64,000 nucleotides of DNA from Marivibrio halodurans (GTDB lineage Bacteria > Pseudomonadota > Alphaproteobacteria > UBA8366 > Aestuariispiraceae): positions 1 to 64,000 of the forward strand of contig NZ_JAGMWN010000006.1 of the NCBI RefSeq assembly GCF_017963645.1. Direction: 5' to 3'. The notes under the pieces were generated by a model. The model worked only from the letters and a program-made list of their open reading frames with translations. It made no database searches and was not told where the DNA came from. Shown one piece after another: positions 53,430-61,857 of the stretch. A program made the translations under genes and the position numbers. Position 1 is the first letter of the stretch, and the number at the start of each line of letters is the position of its first letter.

Positions 53430-55193
53430 ATGAGCGAGCGAGACGATCCTCCCGACCAAAAGGATGATGGATGGCGGCCCCGGCCGCCGCGTCTGAACGC
53501 CGGCGATCGCGCGCCCCTTTCCGGCGACCCGCTTACTGGCGAGGGGGAGCCGCCGCGCCGCCTTGCCCGCTTCGGCGCGCCGCCGCCGCTGCGCCGGCCG
53601 TCCCGGGCCGATCAGGCGGACACGGCCGATGCGGCGGCCGACGCGGCAACCGATGCGACGAACACGCCCCCACGCGACGACGCCTCGGCGGCAGGCGCGC
53701 GCGCATCCGGCGCCGAGGCGACACGGAAGAGCGAACAGCCACCCCGTCACGCGCCGCCCCCCACCTCGGACCCCACCACATCGGGCCCCACCACATCGGG
53801 GGACACATCCTATCGATCGGGTGGGCCGGATGCATCGCACGCCGGAATGTCCCATATCGAACCACCCCAGGCGGAACCGCCGGCCTGGGTCGAGGCGGCA
53901 CGCCCGCAAGCGCCGACCCGACCCTCCCCCCGGCCTTCCCAACGCCCGGCCAACGAGGTCGCCCCGCCGGCCGATAGCAGCCGCGCCCTGCCGGGCCGCT
54001 CCCCCCAAGCTGGGCCAAGCCAAGCTGGGCCAAACCAGACCGAACCGGATAGGCGACCCTCGACCCGGTCGATGAGCGACCGGCCTTCCTCCCCGCGACG
54101 GGAGCCGACCGGGGCCGAGTCCATGGCGCCCCCGCGCGCGGCATCCCGTGAACGGACATCCGGCGCGCACGAACCCGCGACGCCCAGCCTTCGCGAACGC
54201 CTGCGCGACGCGCAAAAGAAAAGCCGTCGCTCGACCGAGGACGCCGACACAAGGCCGGCAAAGGGACCCGCGGACGAGGAGCGCGCCGGTCACGGCGGAG
54301 AGGAACGCCCCCACCGGCAGGCTTCCGCCAGGCCGCATCCGGAAGGCCGTCTGCAAGCCCGCCCGAAGGCCGCCGCCTCCACCACGCCCCGGACGCCGCG
54401 CACGGCCGGTTCCGCGCCCGAATCCGGGACGCCCGCGGCCGGACATCACGGGCCGACGCTGATCGCCGCCAATGCGGGGCTGGAGGTCTATTCCCTCGGC
54501 AAGTCCTTCAAGAAACGGCCGGTCCTGCGCGATGTCTCCGTCAAGGTGCAGCGGGGAGAGGCGGTCGGGCTGCTCGGCCCCAACGGCGCGGGCAAGACGA
54601 CTTGCTTCTACATCATCACCGGGCTGATCTCCGCCGATTACGGCGAGATCAAGCTGGACGGCGAGGATATCACGGAACTGCCGATGTACCGGCGCGCGCG
54701 CCTGGGCATCGGTTATCTGCCCCAGGAAGCCTCGATCTTCCGGGGCCTCACGGTCGAACAGAACATCATGGCCGTGCTGGAACTGATCGAGAAGGACCGC
54801 ACCCGGCGGGAAAGCGCGCTGGAAGGGCTGATGGCCGAGTTCTCGATCAGCCATCTGCGCCGCACGCCCGCCATCGCGCTGTCCGGCGGCGAGCGGCGGC
54901 GGCTCGAGATCGCCCGCGCGCTGGCGAGCCAGCCGCATTTCGTCCTGCTCGACGAGCCGCTGGCCGGCATCGATCCGATCGCCGTGCGCGATATCCGCGA
55001 GTTGGTAAGCCACCTCAAGGATCGCGGCATCGGCGTGCTGATCACCGACCACAATGTCCGCGAGACGCTGGATATCGTCGACCGGGCCTACATCCTGCAC
55101 AATGGCACCGTGCTGATGGAAGGCTCGCCCAACGACATCGTCGCCAACCAGGAGGTGCGGCGGGTCTATCTGGGCGACCGGTTCAGCCTGTGA
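53430..55193 (+). CDS. lptB: LPS export ATPase LptB with long disordered N-terminal extension
   Basis: A 587-residue protein. The last 244 residues (from about 344) are a complete LptB ATPase: Walker A LLGPNGAGKTTCFY, Q-loop GYLPQEASIFRGL, signature LSGGERRRLEIARA, Walker B FVLLDEPLAGIDP and H-loop ITDHNVRETLDI. The first 343 residues are Pro-, Arg-, Ala- and Ser-rich with no fold, and include two 15-base tandem repeats. No ATG, GTG or TTG stands near the ATPase start in frame, so the extension is probably translated. LptB is normally about 240 residues, so this form is more than twice the usual length. It powers LPS extraction with LptFG. Confidence 0.9.
   Translation: MSERDDPPDQKDDGWRPRPPRLNAGDRAPLSGDPLTGEGEPPRRLARFGAPPPLRRPSRADQADTADAAADAATDATNTPPRDDASAAGARASGAEATRKSEQPPRHAPPPTSDPTTSGPTTSGDTSYRSGGPDASHAGMSHIEPPQAEPPAWVEAARPQAPTRPSPRPSQRPANEVAPPADSSRALPGRSPQAGPSQAGPNQTEPDRRPSTRSMSDRPSSPRREPTGAESMAPPRAASRERTSGAHEPATPSLRERLRDAQKKSRRSTEDADTRPAKGPADEERAGHGGEERPHRQASARPHPEGRLQARPKAAASTTPRTPRTAGSAPESGTPAAGHHGPTLIAANAGLEVYSLGKSFKKRPVLRDVSVKVQRGEAVGLLGPNGAGKTTCFYIITGLISADYGEIKLDGEDITELPMYRRARLGIGYLPQEASIFRGLTVEQNIMAVLELIEKDRTRRESALEGLMAEFSISHLRRTPAIALSGGERRRLEIARALASQPHFVLLDEPLAGIDPIAVRDIRELVSHLKDRGIGVLITDHNVRETLDIVDRAYILHNGTVLMEGSPNDIVANQEVRRVYLGDRFSL
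53771..53800 (+). repeat. 15-base tandem repeat, two copies
   Basis: CCCCACCACATCGGG occurs twice in a row within the LptB extension, encoding the repeated PTTSG residues. Confidence 0.92.
54005..54034 (+). repeat. 15-base tandem repeat, two copies
   Basis: CCAAGCTGGGCCAAG is followed by CCAAGCTGGGCCAAA within the LptB extension, encoding QAGPS and QAGPN. Confidence 0.92.
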
Positions 55194-55271
55194 TGCATCG
55201 GGCGGCGGTCTGTCCCGGGTCCTTGGAAGGCGCCGCGCGGGACGGTGCCGAAGGGGGAGTGACGTAGAGCG

Positions 55272-56822
55272 ATGTCGCTGACCGCAAGGCTCGATCTGCG
55301 ACAAAGCCAGCAGCTGGTCATGACCCCGCAGCTGCAGCAGGCGATCAAGCTGCTGCAGTTCTCCAGCGTCGAGCTCGCCGCCTTCGTCGAGGAGGAACTC
55401 GAACGCAACCCCCTGCTGGAGCGCGACGAAGGCCAGCGCGAGGCGGCGGACGAGCGCCTGCGCGCCGAGGATTCCGACCGCCACGCCCCCTCCTCCACCA
55501 CGGACGAGCGCCGCGACAGCGCGGAAATGCTGTCCGCCGACGGTGCCCAGGGCATCGATGACCGGGCACTCGACGCGGATTACGACGGCACCTACGAGGG
55601 CGATATCGCCGGCCCCGGCGCCGATGGCGGACAGGACAGGGGCGAGGCGGGGTTGAGCCTGACCGGCCCCGGCATGGGCGGCGGTGGGGGCGGTTTCGAC
55701 GACGATCCACGGGGGTTCGAGGAAACGCTCGCCGGGCCGGAGAGCCTGCAGGACCGTCTCGTCACCCAGCTCCACCTCGACACCGCCGAGCCGGCGGCGC
55801 GCATGATCGGCCTCTATCTGATCGATTCGCTGGACCCCTCCGGCTACCTCACCATCGATCTGGACGAGGTGGTGGACGCCCTCGGCGCCGATCGCGCGAC
55901 AGTCGAGGCCGTGTTGGCACGGCTTCAAGGGTTCGAGCCCGCGGGTCTCTTCGCGCGATCGCTCGCGGAATGCTTGAAACTGCAATTGATCGAGAAGAAC
56001 CGATTCGATCCCGCCATGGCCGCGCTGCTGGACAATCTCGACCTGCTGGCGCGGGGCGAACGGGCGAAACTGATGAAGCTGTGTGGCGTCGACGCCGAGG
56101 ACCTGACGGAGATGGCGGCGGAGCTGCGCGCCCTCGACCCCAAACCCGGCCTGACGCATGGCTTCGAGCCGGCCGAGCCCGTGATCCCCGACGTGCTGAT
56201 GCGACGCGGGCCGAAGGGCGACTGGATCATCGAGTTGAATCCCGACACCCTGCCCAAGGTGCTGGTGAACGAACGCTTCTACGCCGAGATCGCGGGCACG
56301 GCGCGCGAGCGGCGGGACAAGGAATATCTCTCCGAGCGGCTGCAGACCGCCAATTGGCTGGTGAAGAGCCTGCATCAGCGCGCCACCACCATCCTGAAGG
56401 TGTCGAGCGAACTGGTCCGCCAACAGGACGCCTTCTTCCGCCACGGCGTCGCGCATCTGAAACCGCTGGTGCTGCGTGATATCGCGGATGCGATCGAAAT
56501 GCATGAATCGACCGTCAGCCGCGTTACCTCCAACAAATATATCGCCAGTCCGCGCGGGCTGTTCGAACTCAAGTACTTCTTCACCACCCGCATCGCCGGG
56601 ACCGAGGGGGACCAGTCGCATTCCGCCGAATCCGTGCGCCACCGCATCCGCGCGCTGATCGACGCGGAAACGGCGGACAGCGTCCTCTCCGACGACAAGC
56701 TGGTCGAGATGCTGCGCGGGGAAGGCGTCGATATCGCGCGCAGAACGGTAGCCAAATACCGTGAAGCGATGCGGATTCCCTCCTCGGTGCAGCGCCGGCG
56801 TCGAAAAAAAGCCGCGATCTGA
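55272..56822 (+). CDS. rpoN: RNA polymerase sigma-54 factor
   Basis: A 516-residue sigma-54. The N-terminal activator-contact region is MSLTARLDLRQSQQLVMTPQ followed by LQQAIKLLQFSS. An acidic linker with a glycine-rich stretch spans about residues 50-150, the core-binding domain covers about 155-340, and the DNA-binding domain has HESTVSRVTSNKYIASPRG and the RpoN box ARRTVAKYRE near residue 495. It would direct transcription of nitrogen-related and other genes with enhancer-binding proteins. It lies 78 bases after lptB, as in many proteobacteria. Confidence 0.97.
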   Translation: MSLTARLDLRQSQQLVMTPQLQQAIKLLQFSSVELAAFVEEELERNPLLERDEGQREAADERLRAEDSDRHAPSSTTDERRDSAEMLSADGAQGIDDRALDADYDGTYEGDIAGPGADGGQDRGEAGLSLTGPGMGGGGGGFDDDPRGFEETLAGPESLQDRLVTQLHLDTAEPAARMIGLYLIDSLDPSGYLTIDLDEVVDALGADRATVEAVLARLQGFEPAGLFARSLAECLKLQLIEKNRFDPAMAALLDNLDLLARGERAKLMKLCGVDAEDLTEMAAELRALDPKPGLTHGFEPAEPVIPDVLMRRGPKGDWIIELNPDTLPKVLVNERFYAEIAGTARERRDKEYLSERLQTANWLVKSLHQRATTILKVSSELVRQQDAFFRHGVAHLKPLVLRDIADAIEMHESTVSRVTSNKYIASPRGLFELKYFFTTRIAGTEGDQSHSAESVRHRIRALIDAETADSVLSDDKLVEMLRGEGVDIARRTVAKYREAMRIPSSVQRRRRKKAAI

Positions 56823-57265
56823 ACACTAAGGTCATGTTTTCATGGGTTAATCACGATACTTGACGCGGCAGGGGGCGCTCAGTAGCTTCCGCCGCCATTC
56901 GGGTGCATCGGGCCCGGAACGCGGCCGGACGGTGGGGGCGCCGGATCGGCGGCGCGGGCGATACGGCGAGACGACGAAACGGGGTCAACGGGCGTATCCG
57001 ACGAACGGGACCGACGGGCTTGGGCGCAAACCCTATTCAGACGGGATGGCTGTGATACGATTGCGGTCCGGCGGCCGCACGCGAAGCCGAACGGCTTCCC
57101 GGCCGAGCGCGGATCGACGACCCCGCCGCCGCCACGCCGCCCGATCGGGTGCCGGGCGATGACGGGACGGTTCGCGGGACGGGCAGATCCCGGCCGCCGA
57201 TGGCGAAATGGACACGCGGCGCCCGCGCCGACGCGTCCGGTACAGGAAAGGATCCAAGGGGAATC
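56823..57265. other. 443-base stretch before hpf without a convincing gene
   Basis: Arg- and Gly-rich open frames cross here but none has a recognisable product. The left end is AT-richer, with a promoter-like pair at 56860-56888. The remainder would be a long hpf leader. Confidence 0.5.
56860..56888 (+). promoter_or_regulatory. Candidate promoter of hpf
   Basis: TTGACG (56860-56865), a 17-base spacer and TAGCTT (56883-56888) resemble -35 and -10 boxes. They stand about 375 bases before hpf, so the call is weak. Confidence 0.3.
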
Positions 57266-57871
57266 ATGCAGCTCGCAGTGAAAGGCAAGCAGGTCGATGT
57301 GGGCGATGCGTTGCGCACCCATATCGAGGAGACCCTGCCGGACTCCATCGGCAAGTATTTCGACAACACGACCGATGTCACGGTCACGATCGCCAAGGAC
57401 GGGCACAAGTTCACGGTCGATATCCAGGCCCATGTCTCGAAACGGGTGCTGGTGCAAGGCCGGGGCGCCGCCGGCGACGCCTATGGCGCCTTCGAGGAAG
57501 CGGCCGAGCATGTGCTGAAGCGTCTGCGCCGGCACAAGCGCCGCCTGCGCGACCACAAGCAGAAGATGTCGACGGCGGAAGCCGTGCCCGCGCTGCAATA
57601 TATCCTGGAGGCCGAGCGCGGCGGCGACGAGGAACCGGCCGACGACGCACCGCCGGCGGAGCCGATCATCGTCGCCGAAATGCCGACCGAGGTGGAAAGC
57701 ATGACGGTGGGCGAGGCGACGATGCGCCTGGATCTGGGCGGCCTGCCCGCGCTGCTGTTCCGCAATTCGAAGCACGGCGGGCTGAACATGGTCTATCAAC
57801 GCAGCGACGGGAACTACGGCTGGGTCGATCCCAAGCTGCTGACGGGCGGTGGCGGCGCGGGCGCCGACTGA
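57266..57871 (+). CDS. hpf: Ribosome hibernation promoting factor, long form
   Basis: A 201-residue protein. The N-terminal S30AE domain (about 1-100, from MQLAVKGKQVDVGDALRTHI) binds the decoding site of idle 30S subunits. A charged linker and a C-terminal domain (about 140-195, IIVAEMPTEVESMTVGEATM and NMVYQRSDGNYGWVDP) would pair two ribosomes into 100S dimers. Its place after rpoN and before ptsN is conserved. The ATG at 57266 follows AAGGGGAATC. Confidence 0.95.
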   Translation: MQLAVKGKQVDVGDALRTHIEETLPDSIGKYFDNTTDVTVTIAKDGHKFTVDIQAHVSKRVLVQGRGAAGDAYGAFEEAAEHVLKRLRRHKRRLRDHKQKMSTAEAVPALQYILEAERGGDEEPADDAPPAEPIIVAEMPTEVESMTVGEATMRLDLGGLPALLFRNSKHGGLNMVYQRSDGNYGWVDPKLLTGGGGAGAD

Positions 57872-57980
57872 CCCACGATCGATGAACGACGGTACGCGAC
57901 GGGCCGGGCCTTGCGCTCGGCCCGGCCGTGGCCAAATGAGGGCGAACCCATAGCGGGTCGAGCCAAGGGTCGAGAGCATC

Positions 57981-58448
57981 ATGGATATCAGCGATCTGTT
58001 GAGCACCGAGTGCGTGATCGAAAGCCTGACGGTCGCCTCCAAGAAGCAGGCGTTGCAGGAGATCGCGCGGAAGGCCGCCGAGATCACCGGCCTCGATGAA
58101 CGTCGTCTTTTCGACGTGCTGCTGGAGCGCGAGCGTCTCGGCTCCACCGGCGTCGGCCACGGCATCGCCATCCCGCACGGCAAGATCGCCGGGCTGGACC
58201 GGTTGCATGGCTTGTTCGCGCGGCTGGAACGGCCGATCGACTTCGAATCGATCGACGATCAGCCGGTCGACCTGATCTTCCTGCTGCTGGCGCCGGAAGG
58301 CGCGGGCGCGGACCATTTGAAGGCGCTGGCCCGGGTGTCGCGGCTGCTGCGCGACCGCACCACCTGCGAGAAGCTGCGCGGCTCCGACAACGCCGACGCG
58401 CTCTACGGCCTGCTGACCGAGCCGCAGACCTCCAGCCACGCCGCCTAG
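57981..58448 (+). CDS. ptsN: PTS IIA-like nitrogen-regulatory protein
   Basis: A 155-residue EIIA-Ntr. H66 in GIAIPHGKIAGL is the phosphorylated residue. TECVIESLTVASKKQALQEI and VDLIFLLLAPEGAGADHLKA are family signatures. It receives phosphate from the PTSNtr chain and in relatives controls potassium transport and nitrogen or carbon responses. It closes the rpoN-hpf-ptsN group and lies 109 bases after hpf. Confidence 0.95.
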   Translation: MDISDLLSTECVIESLTVASKKQALQEIARKAAEITGLDERRLFDVLLERERLGSTGVGHGIAIPHGKIAGLDRLHGLFARLERPIDFESIDDQPVDLIFLLLAPEGAGADHLKALARVSRLLRDRTTCEKLRGSDNADALYGLLTEPQTSSHAA

Positions 58449-58516
58449 CGCGACCGGGCGTCCCGGAACATTCGGTGCCACTGGTCGGGTCCCGCGATTC
58501 GGTGTAAGGCCGCTCC

Positions 58517-60103
58517 ATGGCACTTTTTCGCGCGATCGCCACCGTCGGCGGCTGGACCATGATGAGCCGCGTCCTGGGCTTCGCCCGGGACGTCGGCATC
58601 GCCAATGTGCTCGGCGCCGGCATGGTGACCGACGCCTTCTTCATCGCCTTCAAATTTCCCAATCTGTTTCGCCGCCTGTTCGGCGAAGGGGCGTTGAACG
58701 CCGCCTTCGTCCCCCTCTATGCCGGGCGCGCGGAGGCGGCGGAGAACGAGGACAGCCCGGAGGACAACCCGGAGAACGGCCCGGACGGCGCCACGCGCTT
58801 CGCGGGCGAGGTCGCGGGCGCCCTCACCCTCTTCATGCTGGTCTTCACGCTGATCGCCATGGGCGCCATGCCCTGGATCATGAGCGCGATCGCCCCCGGC
58901 TTCGCCGACGACCCGGCGAAATTCGCGCTGACGGTGGAACTGGGGCGGATCGCCTTCCCCTATCTGTTGTTCATGACGCTCTCGGCGCTGCTCTCGGGCA
59001 TCCTCAACGCGCAAGGGCGCTTCGGCGCGGCGGCGGCGGCGCCGATCCTGCTCAATATCGTGCTGCTCGGCGCGCTGGCGCTGATCCATCTGGGCATCGT
59101 CGGCGCACCGGGGCCGGGGCTGGCCTATGGTGTCGCGCTGGCGGGTGCCCTGCAGTTCGCGATGCTGGCCCTGGTCGCCCGGCGCGCGGGCCTGCTGCCG
59201 CGCGTGCCGCGCCCGCGTCTGACCCCGGGGGTCAGGCGGCTGATCGTGCTGATGGTGCCGGGCGTGGTCGGTGCCGGGGTCGTCCAGATCAACGTGATGA
59301 TCGGCGACGTGCTGGCCAGTTTCCTGGCGGAGGGCTCCGTCAGCTATCTCTATTACGCCGACCGGGTGAACCAATTGCCGCTCGGCGTCGTCGGCGTGGC
59401 GGTCGGAATCGCGCTGCTGCCGCTCCTCTCCCGCCATTTGAAGGCCGGTCGAGACAAGGAAGCAGCAGAGAGCATGAACCGCGCTATCGAGGTTTCGCTG
59501 CTGCTGACCCTGCCGGCGGCGGCGGCCCTGGTCGCGATTCCCGACGCGATCGTCCTGACCCTGTTCGAGCGCGGAGCCTTCGGCCCGGCGGCGGCGGCCG
59601 CGACGGCGGACGCGCTACGCGCCTTCGCGATCGGCCTGCCCGCCTATGTCCTGATCAAGGCGCTTTCCCCCGGTTTCTGGGCGCGGGAGGATACCAAGAC
59701 CCCGGTCCAGATCGCCGCCGGGGCGGTCGGGCTGAATATCGCGCTGGCGCTCGTCCTGATGGGGCCGCTCGCGCATGCGGGGATCGCGCTCGCCACGGCG
59801 CTGACGGCCTGGGTCAATGCCGGGACGCTCGCCTTCCTGTTGGCGCGGCGGGGACTGTTCCGGGCGGACCGGCGTCTGGTCCGGCGGGGCGGCCGCATGG
59901 TGCTGTCGGCCGGGCTGATGGCGGCGGCGCTGGTGGGCGGCGCCTACCTACTCGCCCCCTGGTTCGCCGGCGGGCTGGAGACGCGGGCGCCCGCGCTCCT
60001 GATCCTGGTCGTGGGCGGCGCGGCGGTCTATTTCGCCGCCGCCCAACTGCTTGGCGCCGCGCGCTTTAGCGAGGTCAAGGCAATGCTGCGCCGGCGGCGT
60101 TGA
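58517..60103 (+). CDS. murJ: Lipid II flippase MurJ
   Basis: A 528-residue inner-membrane protein with about 14 hydrophobic segments that flips lipid II for peptidoglycan synthesis. Family signatures are seen at the N-terminus (RAIATVGGWTMMSRVLGFAR and FKFPNLFRRLFGEGALNAAF) and in the middle (NQLPLGVVGVAVGIALLPLL). KALSPGFWAREDTKTPVQIA is the usual late motif. It ends in a strong terminator. Confidence 0.96.
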   Translation: MALFRAIATVGGWTMMSRVLGFARDVGIANVLGAGMVTDAFFIAFKFPNLFRRLFGEGALNAAFVPLYAGRAEAAENEDSPEDNPENGPDGATRFAGEVAGALTLFMLVFTLIAMGAMPWIMSAIAPGFADDPAKFALTVELGRIAFPYLLFMTLSALLSGILNAQGRFGAAAAAPILLNIVLLGALALIHLGIVGAPGPGLAYGVALAGALQFAMLALVARRAGLLPRVPRPRLTPGVRRLIVLMVPGVVGAGVVQINVMIGDVLASFLAEGSVSYLYYADRVNQLPLGVVGVAVGIALLPLLSRHLKAGRDKEAAESMNRAIEVSLLLTLPAAAALVAIPDAIVLTLFERGAFGPAAAAATADALRAFAIGLPAYVLIKALSPGFWAREDTKTPVQIAAGAVGLNIALALVLMGPLAHAGIALATALTAWVNAGTLAFLLARRGLFRADRRLVRRGGRMVLSAGLMAAALVGGAYLLAPWFAGGLETRAPALLILVVGGAAVYFAAAQLLGAARFSEVKAMLRRRR

Positions 60104-60133
60104 GCGTACCCAACCGCGGCCGCCCGAACACTG

Positions 60134-60168
60134 AAACGCCCGCCGGATCGCTCCGGCGGGCGTTTCGC
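60134..60168 (+). terminator. Rho-independent terminator after murJ
   Basis: AAACGCCCGCCGGA (60134-60147) and TCCGGCGGGCGTTT (60152-60165) form a perfect 14-base stem with a TCGC loop, the same loop as the BI-1 terminator. The T-run is short (TTTC). Confidence 0.85.
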
Positions 60169-60296
60169 CAAAGGGGCGTTTCCTCGTGACCGACCGGACG
60201 GACCCGGGTTGAACCCCCCGGTCACATCCGGGACCGCCGGCCGGTCGGAAGCCGTCCCTCCCCTGGAATGCGGCCCTTATTCCGGACCCTTTTATT

Positions 60297-61616
60297 CTAG
60301 AATTGGGCCGACTCGGTGCTCTCGCCCATCGCCGTGGTGGCGCTGAGGCCATTGGCGGTGGCGTTGTTAACGGTGTCGAAATAGCTGACCCCGACCTCGT
60401 GCTGATGGCGGGTGGCGGAGAAGCCATGCGCCTCGGCCGCGAACTCGGCCTGCTGAAGCTCGGAATAGCCGGCCATGCCGCGCTCCTTATAAGCCCGAGC
60501 CAGTTCGAAGGTGGCGTAGTTCAGGCTGTGGAACCCGGCCAGCGTGATGAACTGGAACTTATAGCCCATCGCGCCCAGCTCACGCTGGAACTTCTCCATC
60601 GTGTCGCGGTCCAGATGCTTCGCCCAGTTGAAGGAGGGCGAGCAGTTATAGGCCAGCATCTGATCCGGATATTCCTTGCGGATCGCCTCGGCGAACTTCT
60701 TCGCCTCGCCCAGATCCGGGGTGGAGGTCTCCATCCAGAGCAGATCGGCATAGGGCGCGTAGGCGAGACCACGGGCGATGCCCATCTCGACGCCGCCGGT
60801 GATGCGGTGGAAGCCTTCCACCGTGCGCTCCCCGGTCAGGAAGGGCGCATCGCGCTCATCCACGTCGGAGGTGATGAGGCGCGCGGCCTCGGCGTCGGTG
60901 CGGGCCATGATGATGGTCGGCACGCCCATCACGTCGGCCGCCAGACGCGCGGAGTTCAGGTTGCGAACGGCCTGTTGCGTCGGCAACAGAACCTTGCCGC
61001 CCAGATGGCCGCACTTCTTCTCGGAGGCGAGCTGATCCTCGAAATGGACACCGCCCGCGCCGGCCTTGATCATCGCCTTCATCAGTTCGAAGACATTGAG
61101 CGGGCCGCCGAAACCGGCTTCCGCGTCGGCCACGATCGGGGCGAACCAGTCGATATCGTCGGTTTCCTGACCCTGATGCTGCTCCATCGTCTGGATCTGA
61201 TCCTGACGGATGAAGGCGTTGTTGATCCGCTCCACCACCTGCGGGACCGAGGAAACCGGATAGAGCGACTGGTCCGGATACATCTGGCCCGCATTGTTGG
61301 CGTCCGCCGCGACCTGCCAGCCGGAGAGATAGATCGCCTTCAACCCGGCGCGCACATGCTGCACCGCCTGACAGCCCGTGAAGGCGCCCAGCGTGTTGAT
61401 ATAAGGCTCCTCATGCAGAAGCTTCCACAGCTTCTCCGCGCCCATCTCGGCCAGCGTATGGCGGATCTGGACGGAGCCGCGCAGCTGCTCCACCTCCTTG
61501 CGGCTGTAGTCGCGGCGCGTCGTCGCCCAACGGTCCGGCGCGTAATCCGGCGCGGGCCAGTCCTCGCCGCCCTCGGGCGTCGGTTCCCAATTGTAGCCGG
61601 AGCTGATGCTGTCCAT
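60297..61616 (-). CDS. aceA: Isocitrate lyase
   Basis: Splits isocitrate into succinate and glyoxylate, the first step of the glyoxylate shunt. The 439-residue protein has the catalytic KKCGH at 200-204 (C202), [31 protein letters not shown] and the late [13 protein letters not shown]. Length and motifs match the shorter, E. coli-like form. The ATG at 61616 follows AAGGAGTGAGAG. It is divergent from a RamB/PccR-type regulator and carries a TTTACAAA-N4-TTTACAAG motif 53 bases upstream. Malate synthase is not in the window. Confidence 0.97.
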   Translation of the reverse strand: MDSISSGYNWEPTPEGGEDWPAPDYAPDRWATTRRDYSRKEVEQLRGSVQIRHTLAEMGAEKLWKLLHEEPYINTLGAFTGCQAVQHVRAGLKAIYLSGWQVAADANNAGQMYPDQSLYPVSSVPQVVERINNAFIRQDQIQTMEQHQGQETDDIDWFAPIVADAEAGFGGPLNVFELMKAMIKAGAGGVHFEDQLASEKKCGHLGGKVLLPTQQAVRNLNSARLAADVMGVPTIIMARTDAEAARLITSDVDERDAPFLTGERTVEGFHRITGGVEMGIARGLAYAPYADLLWMETSTPDLGEAKKFAEAIRKEYPDQMLAYNCSPSFNWAKHLDRDTMEKFQRELGAMGYKFQFITLAGFHSLNYATFELARAYKERGMAGYSELQQAEFAAEAHGFSATRHQHEVGVSYFDTVNNATANGLSATTAMGESTESAQF

Positions 61617-61668
61617 GTCTCTCACTCCTTCCCGGATGCGTGGGGCGTCCCGCCCCCGCTGTGAAGCC

Positions 61669-61688
61669 TTTACAAACGGATTTACAAG
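61669..61688. promoter_or_regulatory. Candidate operator upstream of aceA
   Basis: TTTACAAA (61669-61676), four bases (CGGA), then TTTACAAG (61681-61688). This is the spacing and nearly the sequence of the TTTGCAAA-N4-TTTGCAAA motif known for short-chain acyl-CoA regulators of the PccR type. It lies between aceA and a gene for such a regulator. Confidence 0.65.
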
Positions 61689-61806
61689 AAGCGCGCGCCT
61701 CGTTCGGACCGTTTCACGCTTCGCATTTCCGCCCTGAAGGCTTGATAACGCCGGGATGGTGCGACGCACAACGCTTTCAAACATGACAGCGATGGACAAA
61801 AGGTTG

Positions 61807-61839
61807 GTAAATTATTTACTATTAGTAAATCATGTAAAT
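61807..61839. promoter_or_regulatory. Clustered GTAAAT palindromes before the ScfR-type regulator
   Basis: Four GTAAAT half-sites alternate in orientation: 61807-61812, ATTTAC 61814-61819, GTAAAT 61825-61830 and GTAAAT 61834-61839. GTAAATTATTTAC and ATTTACTATTAGTAAAT are perfect palindromes apart from their centres. The units share TTTAC with the site before aceA, so autoregulation is likely. Confidence 0.6.
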
Positions 61840-61857
61840 TCACGACGATGGGACGAT

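Noticed and set aside
54120-54460. Internal start giving a normal-length LptB
   Set aside because: No in-frame ATG, GTG or TTG stands close to the ATPase domain. The nearest ATG would still leave about 110 extra residues.
53382-56642. A 1086-codon open frame on the minus strand
   Set aside because: It is antisense to lptB and rpoN and has no recognisable motif. Both sense genes show complete signatures.
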